Assembly (NCBI GenBank): GCA_018377375.1
Contig: JAGZZN010000001.1
Location: 30,147-94,146, forward strand
Direction of reading: 5' to 3'
Length of the DNA: 64,000 nucleotides
From: Streptococcus parasanguinis
Lineage (GTDB): Bacteria; Bacillota; Bacilli; Lactobacillales; Streptococcaceae
Shown here: one piece after another, positions 17,440-26,884 of the stretch
Layout of the letters: the number at the start of each line of letters is the position of its first letter
How positions within the stretch are numbered: position 1 is the stretch's first letter
Notes under the pieces: generated by a model
What the model was told of the DNA's origin: nothing
The model's input: the letters and a program-made list of their open reading frames with translations, nothing else
Databases searched by the model: none
Position numbers and translations under genes: made by a program

Positions 17440-17589
17440 TCATTTTGATTCAATATGTAAGGTTACTTTTCTTTCCTTGGGACAATACTTCAAAACCTCG
17501 ATCTTTTCGGGATGGGTTTTGGTATTTTTACTGGTCAAATAATTCTGACTCCCACAGCTTGTGCAGGTCAATTGAACTTTAATTCGCAC
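17440..17589 (-). CDS. rpmG: 50S ribosomal protein L33 with GTG start
   Basis: A 49-residue L33 that starts with GTG at 17589 inside the last codons of pmrA (overlap 11 bases). The protein reads [20 protein letters not shown]... ending [14 protein letters not shown]. One CxxC (CTSC) is present, but the second pair has only CPKE, so this is not a complete four-cysteine zinc ribbon. The position between pmrA and secG agrees with the conserved streptococcal order. The start is supported by alignment with L33 N-termini. Confidence 0.9.
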   Translation of the reverse strand: MRIKVQLTCTSCGSQNYLTSKNTKTHPEKIEVLKYCPKERKVTLHIESK

Positions 17590-18790
17590 GTACGTCTCTC
17601 ACTTTCAAATACTTTCTAAATAAGAATAAGAGGAAAATCAAATCGGTAAAGGCCAAGAGGGCTGTGCCGTAAAAAACCCAATGATAGCCAAAATGCATGA
17701 AAATACTCGATCCCATCATTGGCCCTAACACGCCACCTAAGTAGTAAAAGAGCTGGTTGTAGCTAAAGATCCGAGAGATCCCTTCAGGAGGGGTTAAGCG
17801 ATTTAACAAAGCAGAAACTCCTGGTAAAAGGGCACCAGTCCCAATCCCAAAAAGGAAGCGTAAGATTCCTAATTGCAGAGGCGTTTGCGCTTGGGCACAG
17901 AGAATATAAAGGCAACCACTATAGAGAAGGGCGATTAATAAAAGCCGGTGATTCCCGATTCGGTCTCCGAGTTTTCCCATCCAACCTGAAAAGAGCATAC
18001 TAGAGACTCCCATAGCCGAAACAATCATCCCCGATACAAAAATCAAGTTATCTCTTTGTCCTAAAGCTCGCACATAAAGAGGCAGTATTGGAGAAATAGA
18101 TTGGGCGATCATTTGAATGGTCATACTGGTCAAAAAGAGGCCTAAGAGAATATCCTTTTGCTGAATGGACATAAGCAACTGCCAACTGGATTTTTGTTCT
18201 TCTTTTGGAATGGGCTCATAGTCTTCCTCGATGCCCCAAAAGGTTAAAAGGGACACTAGAAATAAGAAAAAGCCAACCAAAAGAAAGACATTGCGCATTC
18301 CCAGATTTTCAGCAATGAGTCCCCCAATCAAAGGCCCCATCAAGGTTCCAGCTACGACACCGGTCGACAAAGTCCCCAGGGCATAGCCTGATTGGTCCTT
18401 TGATACTTGACTGGCAATCAAGGCTGTACTATTAGGGACAAAGCCTGAAAAGACACCGTTGAGAAAGCGCAAAACCAAGAGCCAAAAGACAGATGGCACA
18501 AAGGCGATCCCTCCCATGGTCAGGGTCATAGCAATAGAAGCCCTGAGCATCATGGGTTTTCGACCATAGCGGTCGGCCAGGCTCCCCCAGATAGGAGACA
18601 TGATCGCAGAGGTTACAGAAGAACTTGCGACGGCAATGCCAGCATAAAAGGGAACAGCCTTGCCCGTAACACCCAACTCTTCCACAAAGAGGGCCATAAA
18701 AGGGACGACTAAAGAAAGGCTGGCTCCGATGAAAAAGCACCCGATCCAGGCAATATATAGATTTTTACGCCAATTGATTTCTCTTGTGAT
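17579..18790 (-). CDS. pmrA: MFS multidrug efflux pump PmrA, start codon anomalous
   Basis: A 12-helix major facilitator exporter resembling pneumococcal PmrA, which expels fluoroquinolones and dyes. The A-motif [13 protein letters not shown] is clear. Coding similarity extends upstream of the first in-frame ATG (18697) through [29 protein letters not shown]. There is no ATG, GTG or TTG in that frame back to the TAG just before it. At the homologous start stands ATC (18790), 8 bases after AGAAAGAAG. The ATG that overlaps the coaE stop (ATGA) is in another frame. Possible readings are a rare AUC start, a one-base deletion disabling the gene, or a truncated 372-residue product. Confidence 0.8.
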   Translation of the reverse strand: MTREINWRKNLYIAWIGCFFIGASLSLVVPFMALFVEELGVTGKAVPFYAGIAVASSSVTSAIMSPIWGSLADRYGRKPMMLRASIAMTLTMGGIAFVPSVFWLLVLRFLNGVFSGFVPNSTALIASQVSKDQSGYALGTLSTGVVAGTLMGPLIGGLIAENLGMRNVFLLVGFFLFLVSLLTFWGIEEDYEPIPKEEQKSSWQLLMSIQQKDILLGLFLTSMTIQMIAQSISPILPLYVRALGQRDNLIFVSGMIVSAMGVSSMLFSGWMGKLGDRIGNHRLLLIALLYSGCLYILCAQAQTPLQLGILRFLFGIGTGALLPGVSALLNRLTPPEGISRIFSYNQLFYYLGGVLGPMMGSSIFMHFGYHWVFYGTALLAFTDLIFLLFLFRKYLKVRDVRAN

Positions 18791-18794
18791 AAAA

Positions 18795-19391
18795 TCATCT
18801 TCTTTCTAATTGTTGTAGGGCTGCATCTAATTGGGCATAGAGGGCAGCAAGATCGCCATTATTGTCTAAGACCAGATCTGCATGGGCTCTTTTTTCATCT
18901 AGCGGCATTTGAGACGCGATGCGTTCTTGGGCCTGCAGTTCCGATAAGTGGTTTCGTTCCATCAGGCGCTTGAGCTGGGTTTCTTTTGATACAGCTACCA
19001 ACCAGACAGATTCAAACCACTCTTCATAGTGCTGCTCGATTAAGAGAGGAATATCCATAAAAAAGAGATCGGATTGTGCAGCTTGTATATCTCTTACCTC
19101 AGCTAGAGCCTCACGAATAAGCCTGCCTTGGACGCGATTGGACCAGTCTCGTTCACCAGGATTTGAAAAGATCCGCTGACCCAAAGCGACGCGGTCCAGC
19201 TCACCTTCTTTGGTAAGGATCTCTCTCCCAAAATGATCCACTAAGACACGGTAAAGGGCTCCTCCTGGTGCTTGCAAATCATGAACCACTTGATCAGCAT
19301 CAATGACAGGATACCCTTTTTCTCTCAAATAGGAGGTGACAGTGGACTTTCCTGAAGCAATCCCTCCTGTTAATCCGATGATTCTCGCCAT
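18795..19391 (-). CDS. coaE: Dephospho-CoA kinase
   Basis: A 198-residue P-loop kinase that performs the last step of coenzyme A synthesis. The Walker A is GLTGGIASGKST at residues 6-17, the DPCK substrate motif PVIDADQVVHDL follows, and LFFMDIPLLIEQ is the conserved middle strand. It begins directly after the mutM stop and ends at pmrA, within one operon. Confidence 0.96.
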   Translation of the reverse strand: MARIIGLTGGIASGKSTVTSYLREKGYPVIDADQVVHDLQAPGGALYRVLVDHFGREILTKEGELDRVALGQRIFSNPGERDWSNRVQGRLIREALAEVRDIQAAQSDLFFMDIPLLIEQHYEEWFESVWLVAVSKETQLKRLMERNHLSELQAQERIASQMPLDEKRAHADLVLDNNGDLAALYAQLDAALQQLERR

Positions 19392-20216
19392 CTAGTTCTC
19401 CTTTTGACAGTGCGGGCAAAAATGGGTTCCGCGTCCCCCCAGCTGGACTTTCTCAATCGGTGTCCCGCAGCGCAAACAAGGCTGGCCTGTTTTCCCATAG
19501 ACCTGGTGTTCTTCCTGCATGGTGCCATCCTCGCCAAAAGCATTGCTGTAGGAGCGAATAGTGGAGCCACCCTTTTCAACAGCCTGAGCCAGCACAGCAA
19601 TCGTTTCTTTGCGGATTGCTTTAGCTTCTTTAGCAGTCAAGCTTTGACCCAAACGGGCTGGATGAACCTTGGCTCGATAAAGGACCTCATCCACATAGAT
19701 ATTGCCCAGACCAGCCACTAATTTTTGGTCTAAAAGAGCTGATTTAATGGGTTTCTTTGATTTTTTAAGAGCTGCTTGGAAGGCGGGTCCTTTAAAATCT
19801 GCTTCTGTCGGCTCTGGACCAATTTTTTTCGCCAAAAAATAGCTGTCGACAAGCTCAGGTATGAGGACTTCCATGGTCCCAAACTTGCGGACATCTTCAT
19901 AGACCAGAGTGCTACCATCTGTAAAATGAAAGAAGACATGGGCATGCTTGCGAAGAGGAACCTCGTCTGGATAAAAGAAATACTTGCCTTCCATCCGCAA
20001 ATGCGAGATGAGGACCAGATCCGTCAGATAAAATAAAAGGTATTTCCCACGGCGCCCCAGGGCCCGAATTTCTTGGCCTGGGAGATCTTGACGAAAAGTA
20101 TCCAGATCCGTCTGAATCATCTTTGGATACTTTACTTCCACGGACTGGATGGTTTTCCCAAGAATTAATTTCTCAAGACCGCGTCGAACCGTCTCTACTT
20201 CTGGTAATTCAGGCAT
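19392..20216 (-). CDS. mutM: Formamidopyrimidine-DNA glycosylase
   Basis: A 274-residue base-excision repair enzyme that removes 8-oxoguanine and Fapy lesions. After the start Met the protein begins [13 protein letters not shown], with the catalytic N-terminal proline. The helix-two-turn-helix segment and the C-terminal zinc finger [25 protein letters not shown] are intact. The start at 20216 follows GAAAGGAG; the longer open frame upstream overlaps era and would bury the catalytic proline. Confidence 0.96.
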   Translation of the reverse strand: MPELPEVETVRRGLEKLILGKTIQSVEVKYPKMIQTDLDTFRQDLPGQEIRALGRRGKYLLFYLTDLVLISHLRMEGKYFFYPDEVPLRKHAHVFFHFTDGSTLVYEDVRKFGTMEVLIPELVDSYFLAKKIGPEPTEADFKGPAFQAALKKSKKPIKSALLDQKLVAGLGNIYVDEVLYRAKVHPARLGQSLTAKEAKAIRKETIAVLAQAVEKGGSTIRSYSNAFGEDGTMQEEHQVYGKTGQPCLRCGTPIEKVQLGGRGTHFCPHCQKEN

Positions 20217-20262
20217 AGAACTCCTTTCAAAAACAAGAAGCAGGCCTTCTGCCCACCTCTTC

Positions 20263-21162
20263 TTAATATTCTTTTTCGTTGTATCCGAAATCGGCAAGAT
20301 CCAATTTCTTATCCCGCCAATTTTTCTTGACCTTAACCCATGTTTCTAAGAAGACCTTGTCCCCTAGCATGAGTTCGATATCCTTCCGCGCAAGGGTTCC
20401 GATCTTCTTAAGCATAGCCCCGCCTTTTCCGATGACAATGCCTTTTTGGCTATCGCGCTCGACCATGATGGTTGCGCGGATATGGACCTTATCGGTTTCT
20501 TCATCCCGCTTCATAGAATCCACGACTACTGCAACAGAGTGGGGAATTTCTTCCCGCGTTAAATGCAAGACCTTTTCACGGATCATTTCAGAGACCAAGA
20601 AGCGCTCTGGGTGGTCAGTGATTTGGTCAGCAGGGAAATATTGGAACCCTTCTTCTAAGTTTTCACTTAAAATATCAATCAAACGCGAAACATTGTTTCC
20701 TTGAAGGGCTGAAATCGGCACGATTTCCTTGAAATCCATCTGACTACGGAAGTCATCGATTTGCGCCAAGAGTTGGTCAGGGTGCACCTTGTCGATCTTA
20801 TTGACCACCAGAATAACCGGCACCTTAGCAGCCTTGAGGCGTTCGATAATCATGTCATCGCCCTTCCCACGCGGCTCATCTGCTGGCACCATAAAGAGTA
20901 CGGTATCGACTTCCCGAAGGGTACTATAGGCTGACTCCACCATGAAGTCTCCAAGGGCTGTCTTGGGTTTGTGAATCCCTGGGGTATCGATAAAGACGAT
21001 CTGTTCCTTATCCGTCGTATAAATCCCCATAATCTTATTGCGCGTTGTCTGCGCCTTGTCACTCATGATGGCAATTTTTTGCCCCATGACGTGGTTCAAA
21101 AAAGTTGACTTCCCAACATTGGGACGTCCTAAAATGGCTACAAAGCCTGATTTAAATGTCAT
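20263..21162 (-). CDS. era: GTPase Era
   Basis: A 299-residue GTPase needed for 30S assembly; it binds the 3' end of 16S rRNA. G1 [10 protein letters not shown]3 DTPGIHKP and G4 NKID are visible in order. The C-terminal KH domain holds [14 protein letters not shown]. It lies downstream of dgkA and ybeY, the classical ribosome-maturation cluster. Confidence 0.97.
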   Translation of the reverse strand: MTFKSGFVAILGRPNVGKSTFLNHVMGQKIAIMSDKAQTTRNKIMGIYTTDKEQIVFIDTPGIHKPKTALGDFMVESAYSTLREVDTVLFMVPADEPRGKGDDMIIERLKAAKVPVILVVNKIDKVHPDQLLAQIDDFRSQMDFKEIVPISALQGNNVSRLIDILSENLEEGFQYFPADQITDHPERFLVSEMIREKVLHLTREEIPHSVAVVVDSMKRDEETDKVHIRATIMVERDSQKGIVIGKGGAMLKKIGTLARKDIELMLGDKVFLETWVKVKKNWRDKKLDLADFGYNEKEY

Positions 21163-21191
21163 ATTATCCTTTCACGAGGGCATACTCCCTC

Positions 21192-21590
21192 TTATCCAAA
21201 TACCAAGGCCCAGAATTTGGGCACAAAAATCACCAGTCCTGTCAGTAGGGCAAAGCCTGATACGACCAGGACTGCTCCAGCTGCCATGTCTTTGGCATTC
21301 TTTGCCAACATGGAGAAATGGTAGTTACTCGCTAAATCCACCACATTTTCAATGGCTGAATTCATAATTTCAAAAGCAATCACCAAGGTGATGCTGAGCA
21401 ACAAAAAGAGCCATTCTGTCGCAGAAATCCTAAATACCAAACCAGCAAGAATTGCTACGAGGGCTGATAAGGCATGCTTGCGCATATTGCGCTCTTCTTT
21501 GATCGCCGTGAAAATTCCTGTTATCGCAAACTCCAGGCTTGAAGTGAAGTCCCGATTTTTCCATTTTCGCTTATTGTCTTGTGAGTCCAT
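21192..21590 (-). CDS. dgkA: Undecaprenol/diacylglycerol kinase
   Basis: A 132-residue membrane kinase with three helices. The family signature [12 protein letters not shown]...[12 protein letters not shown] is present at residues 70-105. In Gram-positives this enzyme mainly phosphorylates undecaprenol for cell-wall synthesis. Its 5' end overlaps the 3' end of ybeY by 20 bases. Confidence 0.93.
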   Translation of the reverse strand: MDSQDNKRKWKNRDFTSSLEFAITGIFTAIKEERNMRKHALSALVAILAGLVFRISATEWLFLLLSITLVIAFEIMNSAIENVVDLASNYHFSMLAKNAKDMAAGAVLVVSGFALLTGLVIFVPKFWALVFG

Positions 21591-22068
21591 AGGCTGTCAA
21601 AATCTCTTCCTGTAAGCCAAACATTTCCTTTTCTTCTTCCGGCGTATAGTGATCATAGCCATTGATGTGAAGAAAACCATGCACTGCTAAAAATCCCATT
21701 TCGCGCTCAAAGCTGTGGCCATATTCTTCAGCTTGCTCACGCGCCTTATCAATTGAAATAAAGAGCTCACCAATATAGGTATCGAATTCAGCCATCATCT
21801 CTGCCAATTCTGGATTTTCTGCAAGGTCTTCCTCCTCAAAAGAAATCTCCATCTCTGGCTTGTATTCTAAACTGATGACATCCGTCGGACGATCCGTATC
21901 ACGGTATTCAAGATTTAGTTCATGACTGCGTTCATTGGTCACAAAAGTCACAGCCATTTCCTTGTCTTCTTTCCCAATTTTTTGAGCAGCAAATTCTAAA
22001 ATTTCTTGCGTTTGTTTTAAGATTTCGTCAGAGACTTGACCAGTCTCATCTACCATTTCAATATACAT
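21571..22068 (-). CDS. ybeY: Endoribonuclease YbeY
   Basis: A 165-residue zinc-dependent RNase in rRNA maturation and ribosome quality control. The zinc site [11 protein letters not shown] is intact near residue 130, and [10 protein letters not shown] is the family strand. The start at 22068 ([10 protein letters not shown]) follows a near-perfect Shine-Dalgarno (GAGGTGATC). A GTG three codons earlier lies inside that Shine-Dalgarno and is rejected. Confidence 0.96.
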   Translation of the reverse strand: MYIEMVDETGQVSDEILKQTQEILEFAAQKIGKEDKEMAVTFVTNERSHELNLEYRDTDRPTDVISLEYKPEMEISFEEEDLAENPELAEMMAEFDTYIGELFISIDKAREQAEEYGHSFEREMGFLAVHGFLHINGYDHYTPEEEKEMFGLQEEILTAYGLTRQ

Positions 22069-22104
22069 CTGGATCACCTCACTATTATCACTTCATTATA
22101 GCAT

Positions 22105-22139
22105 AAAACCAGCCTATATACTAGATACAGGCTGGTTTT
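22105..22139 (-). terminator. Terminator of the ABC exporter operon
   Basis: AAAACCAGCCT / AGGCTGGTTTT stem with a 13-base loop, between the exporter operon and ybeY. It can act in both directions. Confidence 0.85.
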
Positions 22140-22164
22140 CAATCTTTTTCTTTGCAGGACAATC

Positions 22165-23901
22165 TTACACCACTGTTTGCTGGATGGCATTCATCTGAGC
22201 ATAGATCCCGCCTTGTGTGACTAGTTCCTCGTGTCTACCACGCTCCACAATGCGTCCTTCGGATAAGACTAAGATCTGATCCGCATCTTGGATAGTGGAC
22301 AAGCGATGGGCAATGATAAAGGTGGTCCGGCCCTTTTGCAAGACTGCCATAGCCTGTTGGATGATTTCTTCTGTTTCCGTATCGATGTGAGAAGTTGCCT
22401 CATCCAAAATCAGAATTTGCGGATTCATATAGAGCGTCCGCGCAAAGGAAATCAATTGGCGCTCACCACTTGAAAAGGCGGATCCTTTTTCTACGACTGG
22501 ATGGTCGATTCCCTTTTCAAGGCGCTCTACAAAGGGCCAAGCCCCGACTTTTTTCAAGGCATCTTGGACCGCATCCCGATCAATGTGATCCTGATTCATG
22601 GCCACATTACTAGCAATGGTCCCCGTAAATAGATAAGGATCCTGCAGAACAATCCCCATGTGGCTTCGCAGGCTCTCACGAGAAACTTGGCGAATATCTT
22701 GACCATCGATCAAAATCGCCCCTTCTTGAGGATCATAAAAACGATAGAGCAGGTTCATAATCGAAGACTTACCCGATCCAGTATGGCCCACCAGAGCGAT
22801 GGTTTGACCTGGACTAGCCTGAAAGGCAATATCCCGCAGAACTGGCTTGCCTTCTTCATAAGCAAATTGAACGTCGTCAAACACGACTTGAGCCTTTTCT
22901 ATCTTCAGTTCCGATGCACCATCGGCCTCTAAGGGTTGGTCTAAGAAGGCAAGGACGCGGCTCCCCGTTTCTAAGGATCGCCGAATATTTGGGAATTGAC
23001 GACTGAGATTGGCCATGAGATCAAATAGATTAATGACATAGTTAATATTGATAAATAAGAAACCAGCCGTCACACCGATATTACCCTCTAGGAAAGAAAT
23101 CCCAGCGATGGTCAAAATGCCTGCAATCACTAAAAACTTGAGCAATTCCGTCAAGGTCCAAGAAGCAATGGAATCGGCTAAGAGGATTCGATCATTGGCT
23201 CCTAACATCTTCTGGGTAGTGGCTTCAAACTCCTCCACCACACCAGGCTCTTGATGATAGAGCTGGATCATACTAGCACCATGCAAAAGTTCATTGACCT
23301 GGGTATTGACCTCGCTTCTCGCATCAAAGAAATCCTTCATAGGCTGGTCCGTCATGACCTTGTAGAGATACTGAATCCCATAGAAAATCGGAAAGACCAA
23401 ACACAAGAGAAGGCCCATCATAGGACTCAGGTAAAAGAGAATCCCTAGGATAAAGAGGAAACGCACCAAGTAGATGACTAAAATCATACAAGAGTTATAA
23501 AACTGGGTCCGCAAGGTCTCCGTATCATTGACAATTCTTGTCGCGATCTTCCCAGCCGGCTTATCATCAAAATAAGAAATAGGCAGTCCTTGCATGACTT
23601 GAAAGGCTTGGTCTCTCAGACTAGCGGTTACTTGATTACTTCCATGCAGTAAGATCCGATTCCCCATGTAGCTAATCAGCTGCCCCAGGCTCAAGACCAA
23701 GAGATAGAATCCTCCCATCTGAAGCAAGTCCCCTTGCCCGCCACCGTGGGTCAATGCAGTCAAAGGCCCATCGATCATCTTTTGGAGAAGAAAGGGTGAC
23801 AATTCAGAAAAAATGGTGGCTAGTAAGAGGCAAATAAAGCCAGCAAGAAAGACAGTTGGATAAAGCGTGATCCGAGATAATAATCGTTTCAATACTTTCA
23901 T
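22165..23901 (-). CDS. yheH: Heterodimeric ABC drug exporter, catalytic-site subunit (YheH/BmrD type)
   Basis: A 578-residue half-transporter with six N-terminal helices and a C-terminal ATPase. The Walker A is GHTGSGKSS and the Walker B ILILDEATSHID keeps the catalytic glutamate. The signature is an unusual FSSGERQLISFAR instead of LSGGQ. It starts at 23901 (MKVLKRLLSRITLYP), one base after the partner's stop. The pairing of a canonical Walker B with a degenerate signature here, and the reverse in the partner, is the hallmark of asymmetric exporters such as BmrCD, LmrCD and TM287/288. Substrates are probably lipophilic drugs. Confidence 0.88.
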   Translation of the reverse strand: MKVLKRLLSRITLYPTVFLAGFICLLLATIFSELSPFLLQKMIDGPLTALTHGGGQGDLLQMGGFYLLVLSLGQLISYMGNRILLHGSNQVTASLRDQAFQVMQGLPISYFDDKPAGKIATRIVNDTETLRTQFYNSCMILVIYLVRFLFILGILFYLSPMMGLLLCLVFPIFYGIQYLYKVMTDQPMKDFFDARSEVNTQVNELLHGASMIQLYHQEPGVVEEFEATTQKMLGANDRILLADSIASWTLTELLKFLVIAGILTIAGISFLEGNIGVTAGFLFININYVINLFDLMANLSRQFPNIRRSLETGSRVLAFLDQPLEADGASELKIEKAQVVFDDVQFAYEEGKPVLRDIAFQASPGQTIALVGHTGSGKSSIMNLLYRFYDPQEGAILIDGQDIRQVSRESLRSHMGIVLQDPYLFTGTIASNVAMNQDHIDRDAVQDALKKVGAWPFVERLEKGIDHPVVEKGSAFSSGERQLISFARTLYMNPQILILDEATSHIDTETEEIIQQAMAVLQKGRTTFIIAHRLSTIQDADQILVLSEGRIVERGRHEELVTQGGIYAQMNAIQQTVV

Positions 23902-23902
23902 C

Positions 23903-25627
23903 TTATTCTCCTTCCTGTTTTTGTTGCCGTTGGTATTGTTCATAATACCAGCCCTCTTGAGCCAGTAAATCACTAGCTCTACCTTCTTCCACAATCTGTC
24001 CTTGATCCAAGACAATGATCCAATCCGCCTGATGAACCGCAGACAAGCGATGGGAAACAATGAGGGTCGTCTTGCCTTTTCGCTCTGTTTGAATGGTGTC
24101 AATAATGGCCTGTTCGGTCTTCGCATCTACTGCCGAAAGAGAATCATCTAACAGCAAGAGATCCGCATCCCTTAAAAAAGCACGTGCCAACGAGATCCGC
24201 TGTTTTTGACCACCTGATACAGAGACCCCTTTCTCACCAATCATGGTGTCCATTCCCTGAGACATCCGCTCAAGATCATCTGCAAAAGCAGCTTGGGCTA
24301 CAGCTTCCACTAAATCCTCTTCACTGGCACCATTTTTACCCAGAGCAATATTGTCGCGAATGGATTTTGAGAATAAAATATGTTCTTGGGAAACGTAGCC
24401 GATTTTAGCTTCAATAGAGTGTCGGTTGTAGTCCACGATCGGTTGCTGGTTGACCAAGAATTCTCCCTCACCAACTGGGTACTGCCGCAAGAATTGTCGA
24501 ACCAGACTAGTCTTCCCTGCTCCGGTACGACCAACAATTCCAACTGTCTGTCCTTTCTGAATGGTCCAATTAATGCCTGATAGACTCTTTCGCTCAGCAC
24601 CAGGATAGCTGAAAGAATAGTCCTTAAACTGCACCAAATCAATCTGCTCTAGGTAGTGAGGACCATCTGGCTCCAGATCATCCGTTTCATCAATCACTTC
24701 TTTTAATTTTTTATAGGACATTTGCCCTGTCTGGTAGACCAAGATCAAGTCCGCCATCATCCACATAGGCTCAATTAAAAAGACCAAATACAGCTGTAAG
24801 GCCAATAACTTGCCAAGGCTCAACTGCCCGCTTGCTAGGGACTGTCCTCCAAATAGCAGGAGCAAGACCGTCGAGAATCCAATAAACAACAGGGCTAAAG
24901 GTCCAAAAGAATACTGGATAGAGGCAATTTTATCCCCCGTTTTGGATAGACTGGCCGTTTTTTTCTGAAACTGTTTGACCTGCTGGTCCCGTCTACTATA
25001 GGCCCGCATGACCCGAATTCCTTCGATGGACTCCAAGACTTCATCATTCAACTGAGCGACCGCTTCCCGGTTTTGCTCAACATACTCCTCCTGCTTTCTA
25101 CTCAAAAAATAGGTAGAGACGACGAGGAAGATCATGGGAATAAAGGAAATCAAGGTTAATTGCCAAGAAATGAAAAACATGGTCGGAATAATAAAGGCAA
25201 ACAAGCCACCGCCAAACAGGAGCACCATCATCCCGTAACCAGCCATATCGGCCATCCCATCCACATCTGTCGTAAAGCGCGTCAAGAGATCTCCTGAACG
25301 GAATTTCTCAAAAAAGGGACGCCGCATAGCTACTAACTTACGAAACGCTTGTCCCTGAAGGGTCGCCTTGAAATGGACTGACGACTGAAAAAGTCGCAAC
25401 TGCCAATAAAAAGCCGTCAGGTAATTGAGGATGGCTGATCCTACCAAGAGGACCATATCCCATACAAAGTTGGATTGCGTCAGCGTCTGCTGACTCAGAT
25501 GATCCACTAGACGCTGAATAACTTGCGTCGGGATCAATAAGGTATAATCATAAAGAATCAGGACAACAGCAATACTGATATATCGCCACTTGCGCTCCCT
25601 GATATACTCCCAAATAGCTCTGATCAT
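23903..25627 (-). CDS. yheI: Heterodimeric ABC drug exporter, degenerate-site subunit (YheI/BmrC type)
   Basis: A 574-residue half-transporter. Six helices precede an ATPase domain with Walker A GRTGAGKTS, a good signature VSGGQKQRISLAR, and Walker B LLLLDDSLSAVD, where Asp replaces the catalytic Glu. From memory, the C-terminal half closely resembles Bacillus subtilis YheI (BmrC), including the ending GWYYEQYQRQQ. It is the first structural gene after a leader that encodes a small peptide and two terminators. In B. subtilis the bmrCD pair is likewise preceded by a leader peptide, BmrB, and controlled by ribosome-dependent attenuation. Confidence 0.9.
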   Translation of the reverse strand: MIRAIWEYIRERKWRYISIAVVLILYDYTLLIPTQVIQRLVDHLSQQTLTQSNFVWDMVLLVGSAILNYLTAFYWQLRLFQSSVHFKATLQGQAFRKLVAMRRPFFEKFRSGDLLTRFTTDVDGMADMAGYGMMVLLFGGGLFAFIIPTMFFISWQLTLISFIPMIFLVVSTYFLSRKQEEYVEQNREAVAQLNDEVLESIEGIRVMRAYSRRDQQVKQFQKKTASLSKTGDKIASIQYSFGPLALLFIGFSTVLLLLFGGQSLASGQLSLGKLLALQLYLVFLIEPMWMMADLILVYQTGQMSYKKLKEVIDETDDLEPDGPHYLEQIDLVQFKDYSFSYPGAERKSLSGINWTIQKGQTVGIVGRTGAGKTSLVRQFLRQYPVGEGEFLVNQQPIVDYNRHSIEAKIGYVSQEHILFSKSIRDNIALGKNGASEEDLVEAVAQAAFADDLERMSQGMDTMIGEKGVSVSGGQKQRISLARAFLRDADLLLLDDSLSAVDAKTEQAIIDTIQTERKGKTTLIVSHRLSAVHQADWIIVLDQGQIVEEGRASDLLAQEGWYYEQYQRQQKQEGE

Positions 25628-25653
25628 ATATTCTCCTTTTCAAAATGGCACAG

Positions 25654-25699
25654 AAAAACCCAAGCAAGGAGCTGAGAGCAGTCTCAGTCCACACTTGGG
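25654..25699 (-). terminator. Leader terminator T2 before the ABC exporter
   Basis: Minus strand: CCCAAG (25699-25694) pairs with CTTGGG (25664-25659), enclosing CTGAGA/TCTCAG, then TTTTT. Its 5' arm CCCAAG can alternatively pair with the 3' arm of T1 (CTTGGG), so the two structures are mutually exclusive. Confidence 0.85.
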
Positions 25700-25748
25700 C
25701 CTTCTGATGCCTATCACCAATTCAGTTAAGGCAGGTAAAAATGCATAC

Positions 25749-25782
25749 AAAAAACCCAAGACAGACTCCTCCATCTTGGGTT
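25749..25782 (-). terminator. Leader terminator T1 before the ABC exporter
   Basis: A perfect 9-bp stem AACCCAAGA / TCTTGGGTT with a 12-base loop and T-run. Its 5' arm begins 11 bases after the stop codon of the leader peptide, within the footprint of a ribosome held at the end of that peptide. Confidence 0.88.
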
Positions 25783-25793
25783 CCATTTATAGT

Positions 25794-25865
25794 TTACATC
25801 GAACTCAACTGAGATTGGAGAAGCTGTGTATTCAATTGTGTCATCAAAACATCTACTTTGTTCAT
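25794..25865 (-). CDS. 23-residue leader peptide (BmrB-like role)
   Basis: Starts at ATG 25865 after a strong ribosome binding site (AAAGGAG, 9 bases upstream) and ends with TAA at 25794. The sequence begins MNKVDVLMTQ and ends LLQSQLSSM. It is hydrophilic, has no signal peptide, and is rich in Gln, Leu and Ser. It lies 25 bases downstream of the predicted transcription start and just before terminator T1. I infer a sensor: ribosomes slowed on it would cover the T1 5' arm and let the T1 3' arm pair with T2, allowing exporter transcription. It is short enough to be missed by gene callers. Confidence 0.8.
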   Translation of the reverse strand: MNKVDVLMTQLNTQLLQSQLSSM

Positions 25866-25896
25866 GATGGTTTTCTCCTTTCTCTTTGTTGTTCTA

Positions 25897-25925
25897 ACTT
25901 TACCACGTATTTCCTTGCTTGTCAA
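25897..25925 (-). promoter_or_regulatory. Promoter of the leader peptide-ABC exporter operon
   Basis: Minus-strand TTGACA (25925-25920), 17-bp spacer, TAAAGT (25902-25897). Confidence 0.85.
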
Positions 25926-25975
25926 CGTTTTTTTGAAAATTGTTGAAAAAACCGGACTTTTGAAGATGGACTCGC

Positions 25976-26007
25976 AAAAAAAGAAGCCTAGATCTTCTCT
26001 AAGCTTC
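25976..26007 (-). terminator. Terminator after tRNA-Thr
   Basis: Minus-strand GAAGCtTAGA / TCTAgGCTTC stem followed by seven T, 12 bases past the tRNA 3' end. Confidence 0.85.
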
Positions 26008-26019
26008 TCTCTTCTGATA

Positions 26020-26092
26020 TGCTAGTTGCCGGGATTGAACCGGCGACCTCATCCTTACCATGGATGCGCTCTACCGACTGAGCTAAACCAGC
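26020..26092 (-). tRNA. tRNA-Thr, anticodon GGT
   Basis: 73 bases including discriminator A; no CCA is encoded. Acceptor GCTGGTT/AACTAGC (one G-T), D stem GCTC/GAGC, anticodon stem CATCC/GGATG with loop ATGGTAA giving anticodon GGT (threonine codons ACC/ACT), and T arm GCCGG-TTCAATC-CCGGC. All arms are intact. Confidence 0.97.
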
Positions 26093-26142
26093 AGTACCTA
26101 TCTACTATATCATGGAGATAGGCCTTTTGTCAATATCCTGAC

Positions 26143-26712
26143 TCATTTTTCTGACAAATATTCTTCCTTAGTGAGGACATAATGAACTCTCGTCACCATT
26201 CTCCCTTCTTCATGCAGGTCTAGCATCGCGTAGGGCTCCTCGTGAGAATATTTCATCCCTGATTTGGCCATCACCCGTCCAGAAGCTGGGTTGTCCTGAT
26301 CATGAACAGCAATTAGCTTGTTCATCCCTAACTGTTCAAAAGCCAAGGCAATGACTGCCTTGGTAGCCTCTGTCGCTAGTCCCTGGTTCCAATAATTTTT
26401 ATTCAGAACATAGCCGATACTCCCCTTTTTCAGACAAAGATCTAAATTTAGTAAATCAATCGTCCCGATAAATTTTCTATTCTCTTTCAGCTCGATCCCC
26501 CATCTTCCAAGTGGGCTCGCTAGGTAAAAGAGGGCAATGTTATTACGCGTTTCTTCCAGACTTTGATTGGTTGGAAACGTATAGCGCGTAACGGTTTCAT
26601 CAGAAGCGTACTCAAACATAGCCGGTGCATCTTCAAGAGTGACCGGACGCAAGCGCAAACGCTCCGTCTCTGTTTCACGATAAGCTGCTAACTTCACATA
26701 TAGATTTTCCAT
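26143..26712 (-). CDS. GNAT acetyltransferase, RimJ/RimL type
   Basis: A 189-residue N-acetyltransferase. It begins with the RimJ/L pattern TERLRLRPVTLEDAPAMFEYASDETVTRY and holds the acetyl-CoA region IGYVLNKNYWNQGLATEATKAVIALAFEQLGM, near residues 98-128. Such proteins acetylate ribosomal protein N-termini or small molecules; the substrate here is unknown. It lies upstream of tRNA-Thr on the same strand and appears to be transcribed alone. Confidence 0.88.
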   Translation of the reverse strand: MENLYVKLAAYRETETERLRLRPVTLEDAPAMFEYASDETVTRYTFPTNQSLEETRNNIALFYLASPLGRWGIELKENRKFIGTIDLLNLDLCLKKGSIGYVLNKNYWNQGLATEATKAVIALAFEQLGMNKLIAVHDQDNPASGRVMAKSGMKYSHEEPYAMLDLHEEGRMVTRVHYVLTKEEYLSEK

Positions 26713-26777
26713 TTGACTCTCCTTCTTTAGGGTTTAGTTTAGCAGAAAACAGAAAAGAAGGCAAGCTCAAATTTTTC

Positions 26778-26884
26778 TTGCATTTTTACCCACTTTTCTA
26801 TACAATAAAATCAATTAAAACAATCGGATAAGGAGTAAAAAGGTCATTGAGTCAAGAGAGCCATCTCACACCAATGGCCTTTTT
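26778..26884 (+). promoter_or_regulatory. ald promoter and leader hairpin (possible attenuator)
   Basis: TTGCAT (26778-26783), 17-bp spacer, TACAAT (26801-26806). The leader then holds AAAAAGGTCATTG (26837-26849), which pairs along its whole length (one G-T) with CAATGGCCTTTTT (26872-26884). This is a terminator-like hairpin 30 bases before the ald start codon. Confidence 0.65.
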
